The translations under genes were made by a program, and so were the position numbers. A DNA stretch of 64,000 nt from VRUE01 sp963788975 (GTDB lineage: Bacteria; Actinomycetota; Thermoleophilia; Solirubrobacterales; 70-9), in contig CAWBIJ010000004.1 of the NCBI GenBank assembly GCA_963788975.1, positions 1,116,001-1,180,000 of the forward strand, given 5' to 3'. The notes under the pieces are model-generated. The model saw only the letters and a list, made by a program, of their open reading frames with translations, did not search any database and had not been told where the DNA came from. Shown here piece by piece: positions 8,149 to 18,610 of this stretch; position 1 is the stretch's first letter, and each line of letters begins with the position of its first letter.

Positions 8149-8240
8149 GGAGGAATGGGCATCCCCCGCCCGGACAAGTGCCGAGCTAATTAGCTCGGCA
8201 CTTTGAGTATCCGCCCGTTCGGGGGATGCCCATTCCTCCC
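8148..8240. repeat. 55-bp palindromic core inside a unique 19-bp inverted repeat, copy 1
   Basis: The left arm gggaggaatgggcatcccc (8148-8166) is a perfect reverse complement of 8222-8240. Between the arms lies a 55-bp core (8167-8221) whose centre is a palindrome around GCTAATTAGC. The core recurs at 8829-8883 and 29340-29394, but the arms are unrelated in sequence between copies. The stem starts on the G of the pheA TAG stop. It separates the convergent pheA and HNH genes, so it probably acts as a bidirectional terminator into whose loop the core has been placed. Confidence 0.85.
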
Positions 8241-8268
8241 AAGCCGCCGTCTAAGCCGCGAATCCTCG

Positions 8269-8775
8269 TTACGCAGCTGCAGGGAGGTACTGCTGCCAGG
8301 CGGCGGGGATGCTGGGGCTGGCTACTTGGATGAAGACGTTGGGGCCGGGAGCCTTGGGGCGCTTTTGGGGATGCATCTGGATCTCGCGGGGGAGACGGTT
8401 GCCCTTGCGGCGGTTGCAGGCGGCGCAGGCGGCGACGATGTTCTCCCAGACCGATTTGCCGCCACGGCTGCGGGGGATGACGTGGTCGACCGTGAGGCGC
8501 GATTTGCGCGAGCCGCAGTACTGGCAGGTCCAAGAATCGCGGGCGAGCACGGCGCGCCTCGTGATCTTCCGCCTATGAGCCTCGCGTGGAATCCGCACGT
8601 AGCTGACCAGGCGGATTACGTCGGGGCGATCTAGAGCCATGTGCTCGGAATGGATCGCCCCCTCGCGCCGCTCCAACATCTCGGCCTTTTCCTTCAAGAG
8701 CAGCACAGCAGCACGTCTCACGGTGCAAACGTTGATCGGCTCAAACGTCGCATTCAAAACAAGCACGCGTGCCAT
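8269..8775 (-). CDS. HNH endonuclease family protein
   Basis: This protein of 168 residues has a conserved N-terminal region (LVLNATFEPINVCTVRRA) and an HNH nuclease fold. A zinc-binding CQYCG is followed by LTVDHVIPRSRGG and then ENIVAACAACNRRKGNR, giving the four structural cysteines and the HNH histidine/asparagine triad. Proteins of this class are common as stand-alone chromosomal genes in actinobacteria, and their substrate is unknown. There is no restriction methyltransferase or intein nearby. It is transcribed in the same direction as gyrA but separated from it by a strong hairpin element, so it probably has its own promoter. Confidence 0.88.
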   Translation of the reverse strand: MARVLVLNATFEPINVCTVRRAAVLLLKEKAEMLERREGAIHSEHMALDRPDVIRLVSYVRIPREAHRRKITRRAVLARDSWTCQYCGSRKSRLTVDHVIPRSRGGKSVWENIVAACAACNRRKGNRLPREIQMHPQKRPKAPGPNVFIQVASPSIPAAWQQYLPAAA

Positions 8776-8806
8776 CTTGCTCGGAAATTCTACGCAGGCG
8801 CCGGCG

Positions 8807-8905
8807 GAGGGCCGGGAATTGGTCCCCTCGCCCGGACAAGTGCCGGGCTAATTAGCCCGGCACTTTGAGTATCCGCCCGTTCGAGGGGACCAATTCCCGG
8901 CCCTC
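8807..8905. repeat. 55-bp palindromic core inside a unique 22-bp inverted repeat, copy 2 (gyrA terminator)
   Basis: The arms 8807-8828 and 8884-8905 are perfectly complementary over 22 bp (containing gggaattggtcccct) and share no sequence with the arms of the other copies. The core (8829-8883) matches copy 1 except that an A-T pair of the central palindrome is replaced by G-C (TGCCGGGCTAATTAGCCCGG). The hairpin begins at the G of the gyrA TAG stop (8907-8905, minus strand), so it is placed to terminate gyrA transcription. Confidence 0.85.
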
Positions 8906-11412
8906 TACTCCGCCAACTGCGCTTGACCGTCGTCTGGCTCAGGAGAGTCGTCTGAGTCGATGACCAGAGCGACCGCGCTGACTTTGTCGTCGTCCTTCAT
9001 GTTCATCACCCGCACCCCCTGAGTCGGCCGACCCATCTGGGAGATGCCGCCCGCGGGGGTGCGCTGGACCATCCCGTTCTGGGAGATGAAGAGCAGGTCC
9101 TGGTGCTCGCGGACGATCAGGGCGCCGGCGAGGCCGCCCTTCTTCTCGGTCAGCTTTGCCGTCAACACTCCCTTGGTGCCGCGCCCCTTCACCGGATACT
9201 CGGCGACCGAGGTGCGCTTGCCGTAGCCGTTCTCGGTGACGACGAAGAGCTCGGAGTCGTCGCGGGCGACGTCCATCGCCAGCACCCGGTTGGGCACGCC
9301 GTTGACCTTGGCGGAGACGTTCATCCCCTTGACGCCGCTGGTGTCGCGTCCCATCGGCCGCACGACCTCCTCGGAGAAGCGCGACGCGTGCCCGGACTTG
9401 GAGACGAGCAGCAGGTCGTCGTCGCCCGAGGTGAGCCGCACCTGGACTAGCTCGTCGCTGTCGCGGATCTTGATCGCGATGATCCCGTCGGCGCGGATCG
9501 GCGTGTTGTAGGCCTTGAACTCGGTCTTCTTGACCAAGCCGCCGGCGGTTGCGAAGACGAGGTATTTGTTCTCGCTGAAGTCCCGGGTCGGGATCACCGC
9601 GGTCACCTTCTCGCCGTCGCGCAGGGGCAGCACGTTGACCAGGGCTCTTCCCTTGGAGGTACGCGATCCCTCCGGCAGCTCGTAGACCTTGAGCCGGTAG
9701 ACCTTGCCGCGGTTGGTGAAGAAGAGCAGGAAGTCGTGTGTCGAGCAGATGTGGAGGTGCTCGATGTAGTCGTCCTCCTTCATGTCCATCCCCATCACCC
9801 CGCGCCCTCCACGGTGCTGCTGGCGGTAGGTGGCGAGAGGAAGCCGCTTGGCGTAGCCAGAGTGGGTGATCGAGATCACCATCTGCTGGTCGGCGATCAT
9901 GTCCTCGATATTCATGTCGCCCTCGAAGTGGGTGATTTCGGTGCGCCGCTCGTCGCCGTAGCGTTTGTCGACCTCGTCGAGCTCCTCGATGATCAGCGCG
10001 TCGATCCGGGCGGGATCGCCGAGAATTGCTCGCAGCTCGGCGATCCGTTTGGACAGCTCCTCGTGCTCCTCGCGCAGCTTGTCGGACTCGAGTGCAGTGA
10101 GGCGGGCGAGGCGCATGTCGAGGATCGCCTGCGCCTGCTCTTCGGACAGCTCGAAACGATCGACCAGACCGGCCTTCGCCGTCTCCGTATCAGCGGAGCC
10201 GCGGATCAATCCGATCACCGCGTCGAGGTGGTCGAGCGCGATCAGCAGTCCCTCGAGGATGTGGGCGCGGGCCTCGGCGCGGCGCAACTCGTGCTGGGTG
10301 CGCCGGATCACAACCTCGCGCTGGTGACTGACGTAGTGCTCAATCAGCTCCTTGAGGCTGAGCGTCTTCGGCACGCCGTCAACGAGGGCGACCATGTTGA
10401 CGCCGAAGGTGCTCTGCATCGCGGTGCGCTTGTAGAGCTGGTTGAGCACAACCTCGGGCGGGTCGCCGGCGCGCTTGGTCTCGATCACCAGCCGCATGCC
10501 CGAGCGGTCGGACTCGTCACGCAGGTCGGAGACACCGGTTATTTTTTTGTCGCGGACGAGATCGGCGATCTTGGTGATCAGGCCCCCGTCGCCGCCCTTC
10601 TTGACCATGAAAGGGAGCTCGGTGACGATGATCGCGTCACGGCCTCCCTTGAGCGGCTCGACATGTGCCCGGGCGCGGATCCGCACTGAGGCCCGGCCGG
10701 AGGCATAGGCATCGCGGATGCCTTCGGCGCTCATGATCCCGCCGCCCGGGAAGTCCGGGCCTTTGACGTGCTCCATCAGGCCGGCCAGGTCGATCCCGGG
10801 GTTGGCTATGTATGCCTTGACGGCCCCGATCGCCTCGCGCAGGTTGTGAGGCGGGATGTTGGTGGCCATGCCGACTGCGATCCCGGCGGCGCCGTTGACG
10901 AGCAGGTTGGGGAAGCGCGCCGGCAGCACCAGCGGCTCCTGCTGGGACTCGTCGTAGTTCGGCCCCCACTCGACCGTGTCAGCCTCGATGTCTCGCAACA
11001 TCTCGGTCGAGAGCCGGGCGAGCCGCGCCTCGGTGTACCGCATGGCGGCCGGCGGGTCGTCGTCGATCGAGCCGAAGTTGCCCTGACCATCGACGAGCAT
11101 GTAGCGCAGCGAGAAGTCCTGCGCCATTCGGGCCAGCGTGTCGTAGATCGCGCTATCGCCGTGGGGGTGGTACTTACCCATCACCTCGCCGACGATGAAG
11201 GCCGACTTTCGGTACGGCCGGCTCGGCTGCAGGGCGAGGTCGTGCATCGCGTAGAGCACCCGGCGGTGCACTGGCTTCAGCCCATCGCGGACGTCGGGCA
11301 GCGCCCGTCCGACGATCACGCTCATCGCGTAGTCGAGATACGACGAGCGCATCTCGGTAGTCAGCTCGCGCTCCTCGATCCGCCCCCCAGTCAGGGCCTC
11401 GGCACCCTCCAT
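8905..11412 (-). CDS. gyrA: DNA gyrase subunit A
   Basis: This is the breakage-reunion subunit of DNA gyrase, which introduces negative supercoils as A2B2. It has 835 residues, the normal length. The N-terminal winged-helix region has the quinolone-resistance segment HPHGDSAIYD with the sensitive Ser, and the catalytic tyrosine lies in MRYTEARL near residue 122. The C-terminal beta-pinwheel contains the GyrA box as QHRGGRGV. It lies 31 bp downstream of gyrB in the same operon. The TAG stop is the base of the hairpin element at 8807-8905. Confidence 0.98.
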   Translation of the reverse strand: MEGAEALTGGRIEERELTTEMRSSYLDYAMSVIVGRALPDVRDGLKPVHRRVLYAMHDLALQPSRPYRKSAFIVGEVMGKYHPHGDSAIYDTLARMAQDFSLRYMLVDGQGNFGSIDDDPPAAMRYTEARLARLSTEMLRDIEADTVEWGPNYDESQQEPLVLPARFPNLLVNGAAGIAVGMATNIPPHNLREAIGAVKAYIANPGIDLAGLMEHVKGPDFPGGGIMSAEGIRDAYASGRASVRIRARAHVEPLKGGRDAIIVTELPFMVKKGGDGGLITKIADLVRDKKITGVSDLRDESDRSGMRLVIETKRAGDPPEVVLNQLYKRTAMQSTFGVNMVALVDGVPKTLSLKELIEHYVSHQREVVIRRTQHELRRAEARAHILEGLLIALDHLDAVIGLIRGSADTETAKAGLVDRFELSEEQAQAILDMRLARLTALESDKLREEHEELSKRIAELRAILGDPARIDALIIEELDEVDKRYGDERRTEITHFEGDMNIEDMIADQQMVISITHSGYAKRLPLATYRQQHRGGRGVMGMDMKEDDYIEHLHICSTHDFLLFFTNRGKVYRLKVYELPEGSRTSKGRALVNVLPLRDGEKVTAVIPTRDFSENKYLVFATAGGLVKKTEFKAYNTPIRADGIIAIKIRDSDELVQVRLTSGDDDLLLVSKSGHASRFSEEVVRPMGRDTSGVKGMNVSAKVNGVPNRVLAMDVARDDSELFVVTENGYGKRTSVAEYPVKGRGTKGVLTAKLTEKKGGLAGALIVREHQDLLFISQNGMVQRTPAGGISQMGRPTQGVRVMNMKDDDKVSAVALVIDSDDSPEPDDGQAQLAE

Positions 11413-11443
11413 CTAGACCACGCTCCCCAGGACAGGACTCTGG

Positions 11444-13873
<2,430 letters not shown>

Positions 13874-14025
13874 TTAGTCCCTTCCCGATCTCATAGAAAA
13901 CCCCGGCCCACCTTGGTTGTGTCACGCGGGTCGGGGTGAAATGCGAATTGACATAAGAATACCAGCTCGGCCCCCTCGAAAACCTTCTTTAGCAGAAGAA
14001 AATCCCTGCAAATCATGCATAAATG
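13874..14025. other. AT-rich intergenic block between dciA and gyrB
   Basis: This 152-bp gap is the most AT-rich stretch of the origin region (for example 13970-14025, with CTTTAGCAGAAGAAAAT and ATGCATAAATG), set in otherwise GC-rich DNA. It must hold the gyrB promoter and leader. On the minus strand TATTCT (13952-13957) is a possible -10. Its AT content also makes it a candidate unwinding region near the origin, although I see no clear DnaA boxes in it. Confidence 0.4.
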
Positions 14026-14334
14026 TCATCGGATCGCCTCGTCTTCCACACGAAAGCGCAAATTCTGCGGAGCCTGATTGCCGAGCCTCTCCCGCAGAAG
14101 GCTCAGAAGCCGGTCCTGCATCAGGTCGAGCTCCTGCGCCCAGACCGGATCGGCGCAGCCGACGGTCACCGTGCCAGCTCGCTCCGCGACCGGCTGGGCG
14201 ACGCCCGCCACCCTCTCTCCCACGGTCGCCGCCCAGGCGGCCTGCACGGCCGCGAGCCTGGTCTTCGGCGCAGCCTCGGCGAGCGCCGCCTGAAGCGCGG
14301 TGGCGGCCTGACGAGGGGCGCGGCGTCGCGTCAT
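14026..14334 (-). CDS. dciA: DciA-like DUF721 protein, helicase-loading factor
   Basis: This small DUF721 protein of 102 residues has the family's WAATVGERVAGVAQPVA and VTVGCADPVWAQELDLM segments. DciA is the ancestral bacterial factor that helps load the DnaB helicase. The gene order dnaA-dnaN-recF-dciA-gyrB-gyrA is the usual actinobacterial one. The ATG at 14334 overlaps the recF stop by 4 bp, which decides the start. A second possible helicase loader, of the DnaI/DnaC type, is encoded near dnaB at 62286-63047. Confidence 0.88.
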   Translation of the reverse strand: MTRRRAPRQAATALQAALAEAAPKTRLAAVQAAWAATVGERVAGVAQPVAERAGTVTVGCADPVWAQELDLMQDRLLSLLRERLGNQAPQNLRFRVEDEAIR

Positions 14335-15425
14335 GCCGCAACCGCTCCCGACTCGGCAGGGAGCGGCATGCGCACCGTCTGGGTCAGGGCCGCGGGCGGG
14401 ACCGACTCCGCCGCGGCGGCGGTGATCAAAGTCTGGCCCGCCCCCTGGAGCCGATCGACCAGCCGCTCGCGGCGGCCAGGGTCGAGCTCGCTCATCACAT
14501 CGTCGAGGAGGAGCAGTGGCGGGACGCCGCGGGACGCGAGGAGGGCGTCGCGCTCGGCGAAGAGCAGAGCCAGCAGCGCGCCCCGTTGCTGGCCCTGGGA
14601 GCCGTAACGGCGCAGCTGCTTCCCGCCCGCCAAGATCTTCAGCTCGTCGAGGTGCGGCCCCCAGGAGCTCCTGCCGAGAGCGAGGTCGGCGTGGCGCCGC
14701 TCGGCGAGCCCTGCGCAAACATCCTCCGCGCTGCCCGGTGCGCGGGGCGCGTACTCGATCGCGGCGCCGCCCTCCAGGCCCAGCTCCTCGGCGGCTGTGG
14801 CGAAGGGCTCGCCGAGCTCCGCCGCGGCCTCGGAGCGGGCCTGACCCAGCTCCGCCGCGGCCTCGGCGAAGGCGGCGTCCCAGGTTTCGAGGTCGCCGGT
14901 GCCGCTGCGGCCCGCGGCGATCCTTCCGAGCAGAGCGTTGCGCTGGGCGAGTGCCTGCCCGAAGCGCTGGCGCAGCTCGGCGCGGGAAGGCCAACGAGCG
15001 GCGAGGAAACGGTCCAGGTGCGCGCGCCGCTCGGCCGGGGGGCCCTTGACCAGTGTCAGCCGGTCCGGTGAGAAGACCGCCACCGGCGGGCGACACCTCG
15101 ACACCGTCGCCGGATCGGCCGGGTTGCCGTCGAGGAGGTGGCGGCGGCCCTCGGAGCGACTGACCGAGGCAAGCAGCCGGCGCTCGCCGGCGTCGCCGCC
15201 TCGAATCGCGACCTCCGCGCGAGCGAAGGCCCCCCCGAACGGGATCAGGTCGCGGCGATCGGAGGTGCGGAAGGAACGTCCCGTGAGGGCGAAGTAGAGC
15301 GCCTCGAGCAGGTTGGTCTTGCCGGCGCCGTTGGGGCCCACCAGGCTGACGATGCCGGGGCCGAGCTCGACCCGCGCCTCGATCAGGCTGCGCAGGGGCC
15401 TCGCTTCGACAGCCGCAACGAGCAT
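14331..15425 (-). CDS. recF: DNA replication and repair protein RecF
   Basis: This is an SMC-like ATPase of 364 residues that acts with RecO and RecR to load RecA at single-strand gaps. The Walker A motif is VGPNGAGKTNLLEAL near residue 34, and the YGSQGQQRGALLAL signature and the Walker B LLLLDDVMSELD lie in the C-terminal half. The start MLVAAVEARPLRS is 2 bp after the dnaN stop. The gene overlaps dciA by 4 bp. Confidence 0.96.
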   Translation of the reverse strand: MLVAAVEARPLRSLIEARVELGPGIVSLVGPNGAGKTNLLEALYFALTGRSFRTSDRRDLIPFGGAFARAEVAIRGGDAGERRLLASVSRSEGRRHLLDGNPADPATVSRCRPPVAVFSPDRLTLVKGPPAERRAHLDRFLAARWPSRAELRQRFGQALAQRNALLGRIAAGRSGTGDLETWDAAFAEAAAELGQARSEAAAELGEPFATAAEELGLEGGAAIEYAPRAPGSAEDVCAGLAERRHADLALGRSSWGPHLDELKILAGGKQLRRYGSQGQQRGALLALLFAERDALLASRGVPPLLLLDDVMSELDPGRRERLVDRLQGAGQTLITAAAAESVPPAALTQTVRMPLPAESGAVAA

Positions 15426-15427
15426 CG

Positions 15428-16534
15428 CTAGACGTTGAGGCGAATGGGCATCACCAGGTAGCGGAAGTCTTCGTTGTCGACGGGCTGCAGCAGGCCCGGG
15501 CGGAGAGGCGAGATCAGCCGCAGCAACACCTCGTCGCCCTCAACGCTTTCGATCCCCTCCTTGAGGAACTCCGGGTTGAAGCCGATCTCCAGCGCCTCCC
15601 CCTCGAACGCGGCGGGCATCGTCTCCTCCGCGTCCCCCACGTCGGGCGTGGAAGCCGCCACCGTCAGCTCGCCGGGAGCGAAGGCGAGGCGGAGCGGAGC
15701 GTTGCGCTGAGCGAGCTGGCTGACCCGCCGCGCCACCTCGAGGAACTCGCCGCGCGGCAACCGCACGTCGTGGTCGTAGGACTCGGGCAGCAGCTGTCGA
15801 AAGTTGGGGAACTGGCCATCGATCAGCGTCGTGCTGAGGATGACCCCGCCTGCGCTGAACACAGCCTGGTTGCGAAGCAGGCTGACCGCGACCTCCTCGA
15901 TCCCATCGCTCGAGAGGATCCGGCCGAGCTCGCGCAGGGCGCGGGCGGGGATGTTCGCCTCCAGCTCGCCGCCGATGCCACCTTTCAGCTCGGTCCGCTT
16001 CACCGCCAGCCGGTAGGAATCCGTCGCCACCATCGTCATCTCCTCGCCGGCGACGTTGACCAGGACGCCGGTGAGGACAGGGCGCATATCGTCGCGGGAG
16101 GCGGCGCGAGCTACCAGCTCGACGGTCGAGGCAAGCGCCTCGGCGGGAATCTTCAGCGGCTCGTCTCCCTCCTCGGGAAGCTTCGGGAAATCAGCGGCGG
16201 GCAGGACGCGCAGGTGGAAGCTCGAGGCGGCGCTGCGGATCTCCACGTCCCGCTCGGCCTCGCGCAGCTCAACCTCGACCGTCGTGCCGCCGAGCGAGCG
16301 GGCGATGTCGGCGAGGAGGCGGCCCGGCAGGAGCACCGATCCCGGCACCTCTACCTCCGCGGCCAGCTCTGTTCGCAACCCCATCTCGCCGTCGGTGGCG
16401 CCCAGGGTCACGCTCTGGTCTGACGCCTCAACATGGATTCCCGAGAGCGCTTGGGTCGCGGTGCGGGTCGAGAGCGCTCGAGAAACAGTGGAGAGCTTGG
16501 TGACGAATTCCTCTCTTGGAATTTTCAGCTTCAA
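15428..16534 (-). CDS. dnaN: DNA polymerase III sliding clamp (beta subunit)
   Basis: This is the beta clamp, a ring-shaped dimer that tethers DNA polymerase III and many repair proteins to DNA. From the TTG at 16534 it has 368 residues, the standard length of three similar domains, starting (M)KLKIPREEF and ending with the family's YLVMPIRLNV tail. The frame is open 69 nt farther upstream, but that extension has no clamp similarity, and an AAGAAGG ribosome-binding site fits the TTG. The gene follows dnaA after 135 bp containing several DnaA-box-like sites. Confidence 0.97.
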   Translation of the reverse strand: MKLKIPREEFVTKLSTVSRALSTRTATQALSGIHVEASDQSVTLGATDGEMGLRTELAAEVEVPGSVLLPGRLLADIARSLGGTTVEVELREAERDVEIRSAASSFHLRVLPAADFPKLPEEGDEPLKIPAEALASTVELVARAASRDDMRPVLTGVLVNVAGEEMTMVATDSYRLAVKRTELKGGIGGELEANIPARALRELGRILSSDGIEEVAVSLLRNQAVFSAGGVILSTTLIDGQFPNFRQLLPESYDHDVRLPRGEFLEVARRVSQLAQRNAPLRLAFAPGELTVAASTPDVGDAEETMPAAFEGEALEIGFNPEFLKEGIESVEGDEVLLRLISPLRPGLLQPVDNEDFRYLVMPIRLNV

Positions 16535-16567
16535 AGACCGATTGCCTTCTTGAGTTGAGTTAGGGGC

Positions 16568-16701
16568 TGTGGAAACTGGTGAATCTGGGGCTGAATCGAG
16601 CACGTGTGCGGATTGCGGCTGTGGATCGGGGTTGTGGAAGGCGTTGATTCTTACAGCGCGCCCGGCCGTCTAGGCGTCGCCGAGGGTGGGGTTGTGGATT
16701 G
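16568..16701. other. Candidate oriC with DnaA-box-like sites
   Basis: Four sites begin with TGTGGA, matching the reverse complement of the DnaA box (TTATCCACA) in its most conserved half: TGTGGAAAC 16568-16576, TGTGGATCG 16620-16628, TGTGGAAGG 16633-16641 and TGTGGATTG 16693-16701. All face the same way, and the last lies inside the 3' end of dnaA. The dnaA-dnaN gap is the usual actinobacterial oriC site. No AT-rich unwinding element is visible here, so the call is tentative. Confidence 0.5.
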
Positions 16702-17983
16702 CTGTGCGCAATTCGCTGACCCTGGCGCTGAGAGCGTCGTCGTCGGCCAGCCCGACCTCGATCCTGCGCAGCGCGTTGAGCACGGTGGAGTGGTCGCGCC
16801 CGCCGTAGACGCGCCCGATCTGCGGTAGCGAGAGGTCGGTCATCTCGCGAGTGAGGAAGATCGCGACTTGCCGGGCGCGAAGGGGGGTGGCGGCGCGGCT
16901 CGTGCCCACCAGCTCAGCCCGCGAGATGCCGAAGGACGCCGCCACTCGCTGCTGAATCTCCTCCACGGGGAGGTTCGTCGGCCTCGCCGCTTTCGGCACC
17001 ACCTCGGCGACCAGATCCGAGCTGAGCGGCTTGGAGGTCAGGGAGGCGTGGGCGAGCAGCCGCGTGAGCCCCCCGTGCAGGAGCCGGACGTTCGCGTCGA
17101 TGCGCCGCGCCAGCTCGTCGATCACGCTGCCGTCGGTCTCGACGCCCGCCTCGCGAGTGAGGCGGCGCAGGACGGTGACGCGAGTCGCCAGGTTGGGCGG
17201 CTCGACCGCGATCGCCAGCCCCCACTCGAAGCGGTCTCGCAGCCGCGCAGCGAGGGTGGAGAGCTCGCGGGGAAGCCGATCGGCGGAGAGGACGAGCTGG
17301 CTGCCGCCTTCGTGGAGGGCATTGAAGGTGTGGAAGAACTCCTCTTCGGTCTGTTTCTTCCCCTGCAGGAACTGGATGTCGTCGACGAGGAGAACGTCTA
17401 TGTCCCGGTAGCGCCGCTTGAACTCTTCCGCACCGCTCGCCCGCAGCGCCGCTACGAACTCGTTGGTGAAGCCCTCCGCCGTCGTGTAGCGGACGTCGAG
17501 CTCGGGTGCGTGGGTGCGCAGGTAGTTGGCGATCGCAACCAGGAGGTGTGTCTTGCCCAGCCCGGGTGGGCCGTGCAGGAAGAGCGGGTTGTAAGCCTCC
17601 GACGGGGCCTCGGCAACCGCCAGCGCCGAGGCGTGCGCGAGCCGGTTGCCGTCGCCGATCACGAACCGCTCGAAGGTGAGGCTGCTGTTGAGGTCGAGAC
17701 TGGCGCTATCGCAACCCGCTGCTGCTTCAGCCGGTCCGAAACTGATCGCGGATGGGCCTCCGGCAGCGACCACGGCCTCGCGGATCAGCGAGGAGTAGCG
17801 TCGCTCTGCCCAGGCCCCGACTTTGTCCGGCGCGGTGAGATAGAGCGTCCCGCTGCGCACCGCCGTCGGTTGGAGCGGGTCCAGCCAGAGCGAGAAGGTG
17901 GACTCCGGTACCGAGGATCTCAGCCGCCCCCTGGCGTCTTGCCAGAGAGCTTCGAGATCGTGTCGGGAGGCGCCGTCTTCCAC
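16670..17983 (-). CDS. dnaA: Chromosomal replication initiator DnaA
   Basis: This is an AAA+ ATPase that binds DnaA boxes and melts the origin. Domain I starts LEALWQDARGRLRSSVPEST, and the AAA+ core has Walker A GPPGLGKTHLL and Walker B VLLVDDIQFLQGK. Domain IV carries the DNA-binding signature VYGGRDHSTVLNAL. From the GTG at 17983 the protein has 437 residues, normal for the family with a short linker. The longer open frame upstream (to 18163) runs into the divergent rpmH promoter and has no DnaA similarity. It is divergent from rpmH. Confidence 0.97.
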   Translation of the reverse strand: MEDGASRHDLEALWQDARGRLRSSVPESTFSLWLDPLQPTAVRSGTLYLTAPDKVGAWAERRYSSLIREAVVAAGGPSAISFGPAEAAAGCDSASLDLNSSLTFERFVIGDGNRLAHASALAVAEAPSEAYNPLFLHGPPGLGKTHLLVAIANYLRTHAPELDVRYTTAEGFTNEFVAALRASGAEEFKRRYRDIDVLLVDDIQFLQGKKQTEEEFFHTFNALHEGGSQLVLSADRLPRELSTLAARLRDRFEWGLAIAVEPPNLATRVTVLRRLTREAGVETDGSVIDELARRIDANVRLLHGGLTRLLAHASLTSKPLSSDLVAEVVPKAARPTNLPVEEIQQRVAASFGISRAELVGTSRAATPLRARQVAIFLTREMTDLSLPQIGRVYGGRDHSTVLNALRRIEVGLADDDALSARVSELRTAIHNPTLGDA

Positions 17984-18065
17984 AAGCGAGCGACCATAGC
18001 GGCGGCCTGGCACCCGGAACGCGGGCCCACCGCAAATCCCGTCAAAAAGATTTTGGGCCGGCTGG

Positions 18066-18092
18066 TTGGCACCCGGATCGCGTCCGTATACT
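18066..18092 (+). promoter_or_regulatory. Candidate sigma-70-type promoter of rpmH operon
   Basis: TTGGCA (18066-18071) and TATACT (18087-18092) are separated by 15 bp, slightly short of the ideal, with the rpmH ATG 11 nt after the -10. A very short leader would result. It lies in the divergent dnaA-rpmH gap. Confidence 0.45.
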
Positions 18093-18102
18093 GCGACGCC
18101 CG

Positions 18103-18237
18103 ATGAAGCGCACCTACCAGCCGAAGAAGCGCAAGCGCGCGAAGACGCATGGTTTTCGGGCACGGATGAGCACCCGCGGCGGCCGCGCGATCCTGAAGCG
18201 CAGACGCCGCAAGGGTCGGAAGCGCCTGACTCCGTAG
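18103..18237 (+). CDS. rpmH: 50S ribosomal protein L34
   Basis: This is ribosomal protein L34, a 44-residue, highly basic protein of the large subunit. It starts MKRTYQPKKRKRAKTHGF and ends GRKRLTP, the family pattern nearly throughout. The gene is followed directly by rnpA, whose ATG abuts its TAG stop. This is the conserved rpmH-rnpA-yidD-yidC-jag-rsmG-parA-parB run beside dnaA. Confidence 0.97.
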   Translation: MKRTYQPKKRKRAKTHGFRARMSTRGGRAILKRRRRKGRKRLTP

Positions 18238-18606
18238 ATGGCGGCGAAGCGACGCCGCCTCTCGCGGAGTGGAGAGTTCGACCGCGTCTACCGTGACGGA
18301 TCGTCGAGCGCCACCCGCCACCTGGTCCTCTACAGCTTCCCTCGCCAGCAGGACGAGGAGGCCGGCGTAAGGCTAGGCGTCTCGGCGAGCCGCAAGATCG
18401 GATCCTCGGTGGAGCGCAACCGGGTCAAGAGGGTGCTGCGCGAGGCCTTCTGGGATCTCTCGGACCGGCTTCCCGAGGACCACGACTTCGTCCTCGTCGC
18501 CAGGCCGGAAATCGCCGAGCTGATCGAGCGGGAAGGAGAGTCGGGAGTGAAAGCAAGCATCGAGGAGGCACTGGCGAGTGCCTCGCCCGGGGGGCGTTCC
18601 ACGTGA
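18238..18606 (+). CDS. rnpA: Ribonuclease P protein component
   Basis: This is the protein subunit of RNase P, which helps the catalytic RNA remove 5' leaders from tRNA precursors. It is 122 residues long and basic. The conserved RNR-like signature appears as SSVERNRVKRVLREAFW, preceded by RLGVSASRKIG. It starts immediately after rpmH and its stop overlaps the GTG of yidD. A ParB-binding-site-like palindrome lies across its last codons. Confidence 0.95.
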   Translation: MAAKRRRLSRSGEFDRVYRDGSSSATRHLVLYSFPRQQDEEAGVRLGVSASRKIGSSVERNRVKRVLREAFWDLSDRLPEDHDFVLVARPEIAELIEREGESGVKASIEEALASASPGGRST

Positions 18607-18610
18607 AACG
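18595..18610. promoter_or_regulatory. parS-like site at the rnpA-yidD junction
   Basis: CGTTCCACGTGAAACG matches the ParB target TGTTTCACGTGAAACA at 13 of 16 positions, including the central CACGTGAAAC. It lies about 3 kb upstream of parA-parB, in the origin-proximal region where parS sites cluster. The site also contains the GTG start of yidD. Confidence 0.65.

Noticed and set aside
8269..8775. HNH gene beside gyrA as a homing endonuclease or gyrA intein remnant
   Set aside because: gyrA is uninterrupted, the HNH protein is a complete stand-alone family member, and no intein splice motifs are visible.
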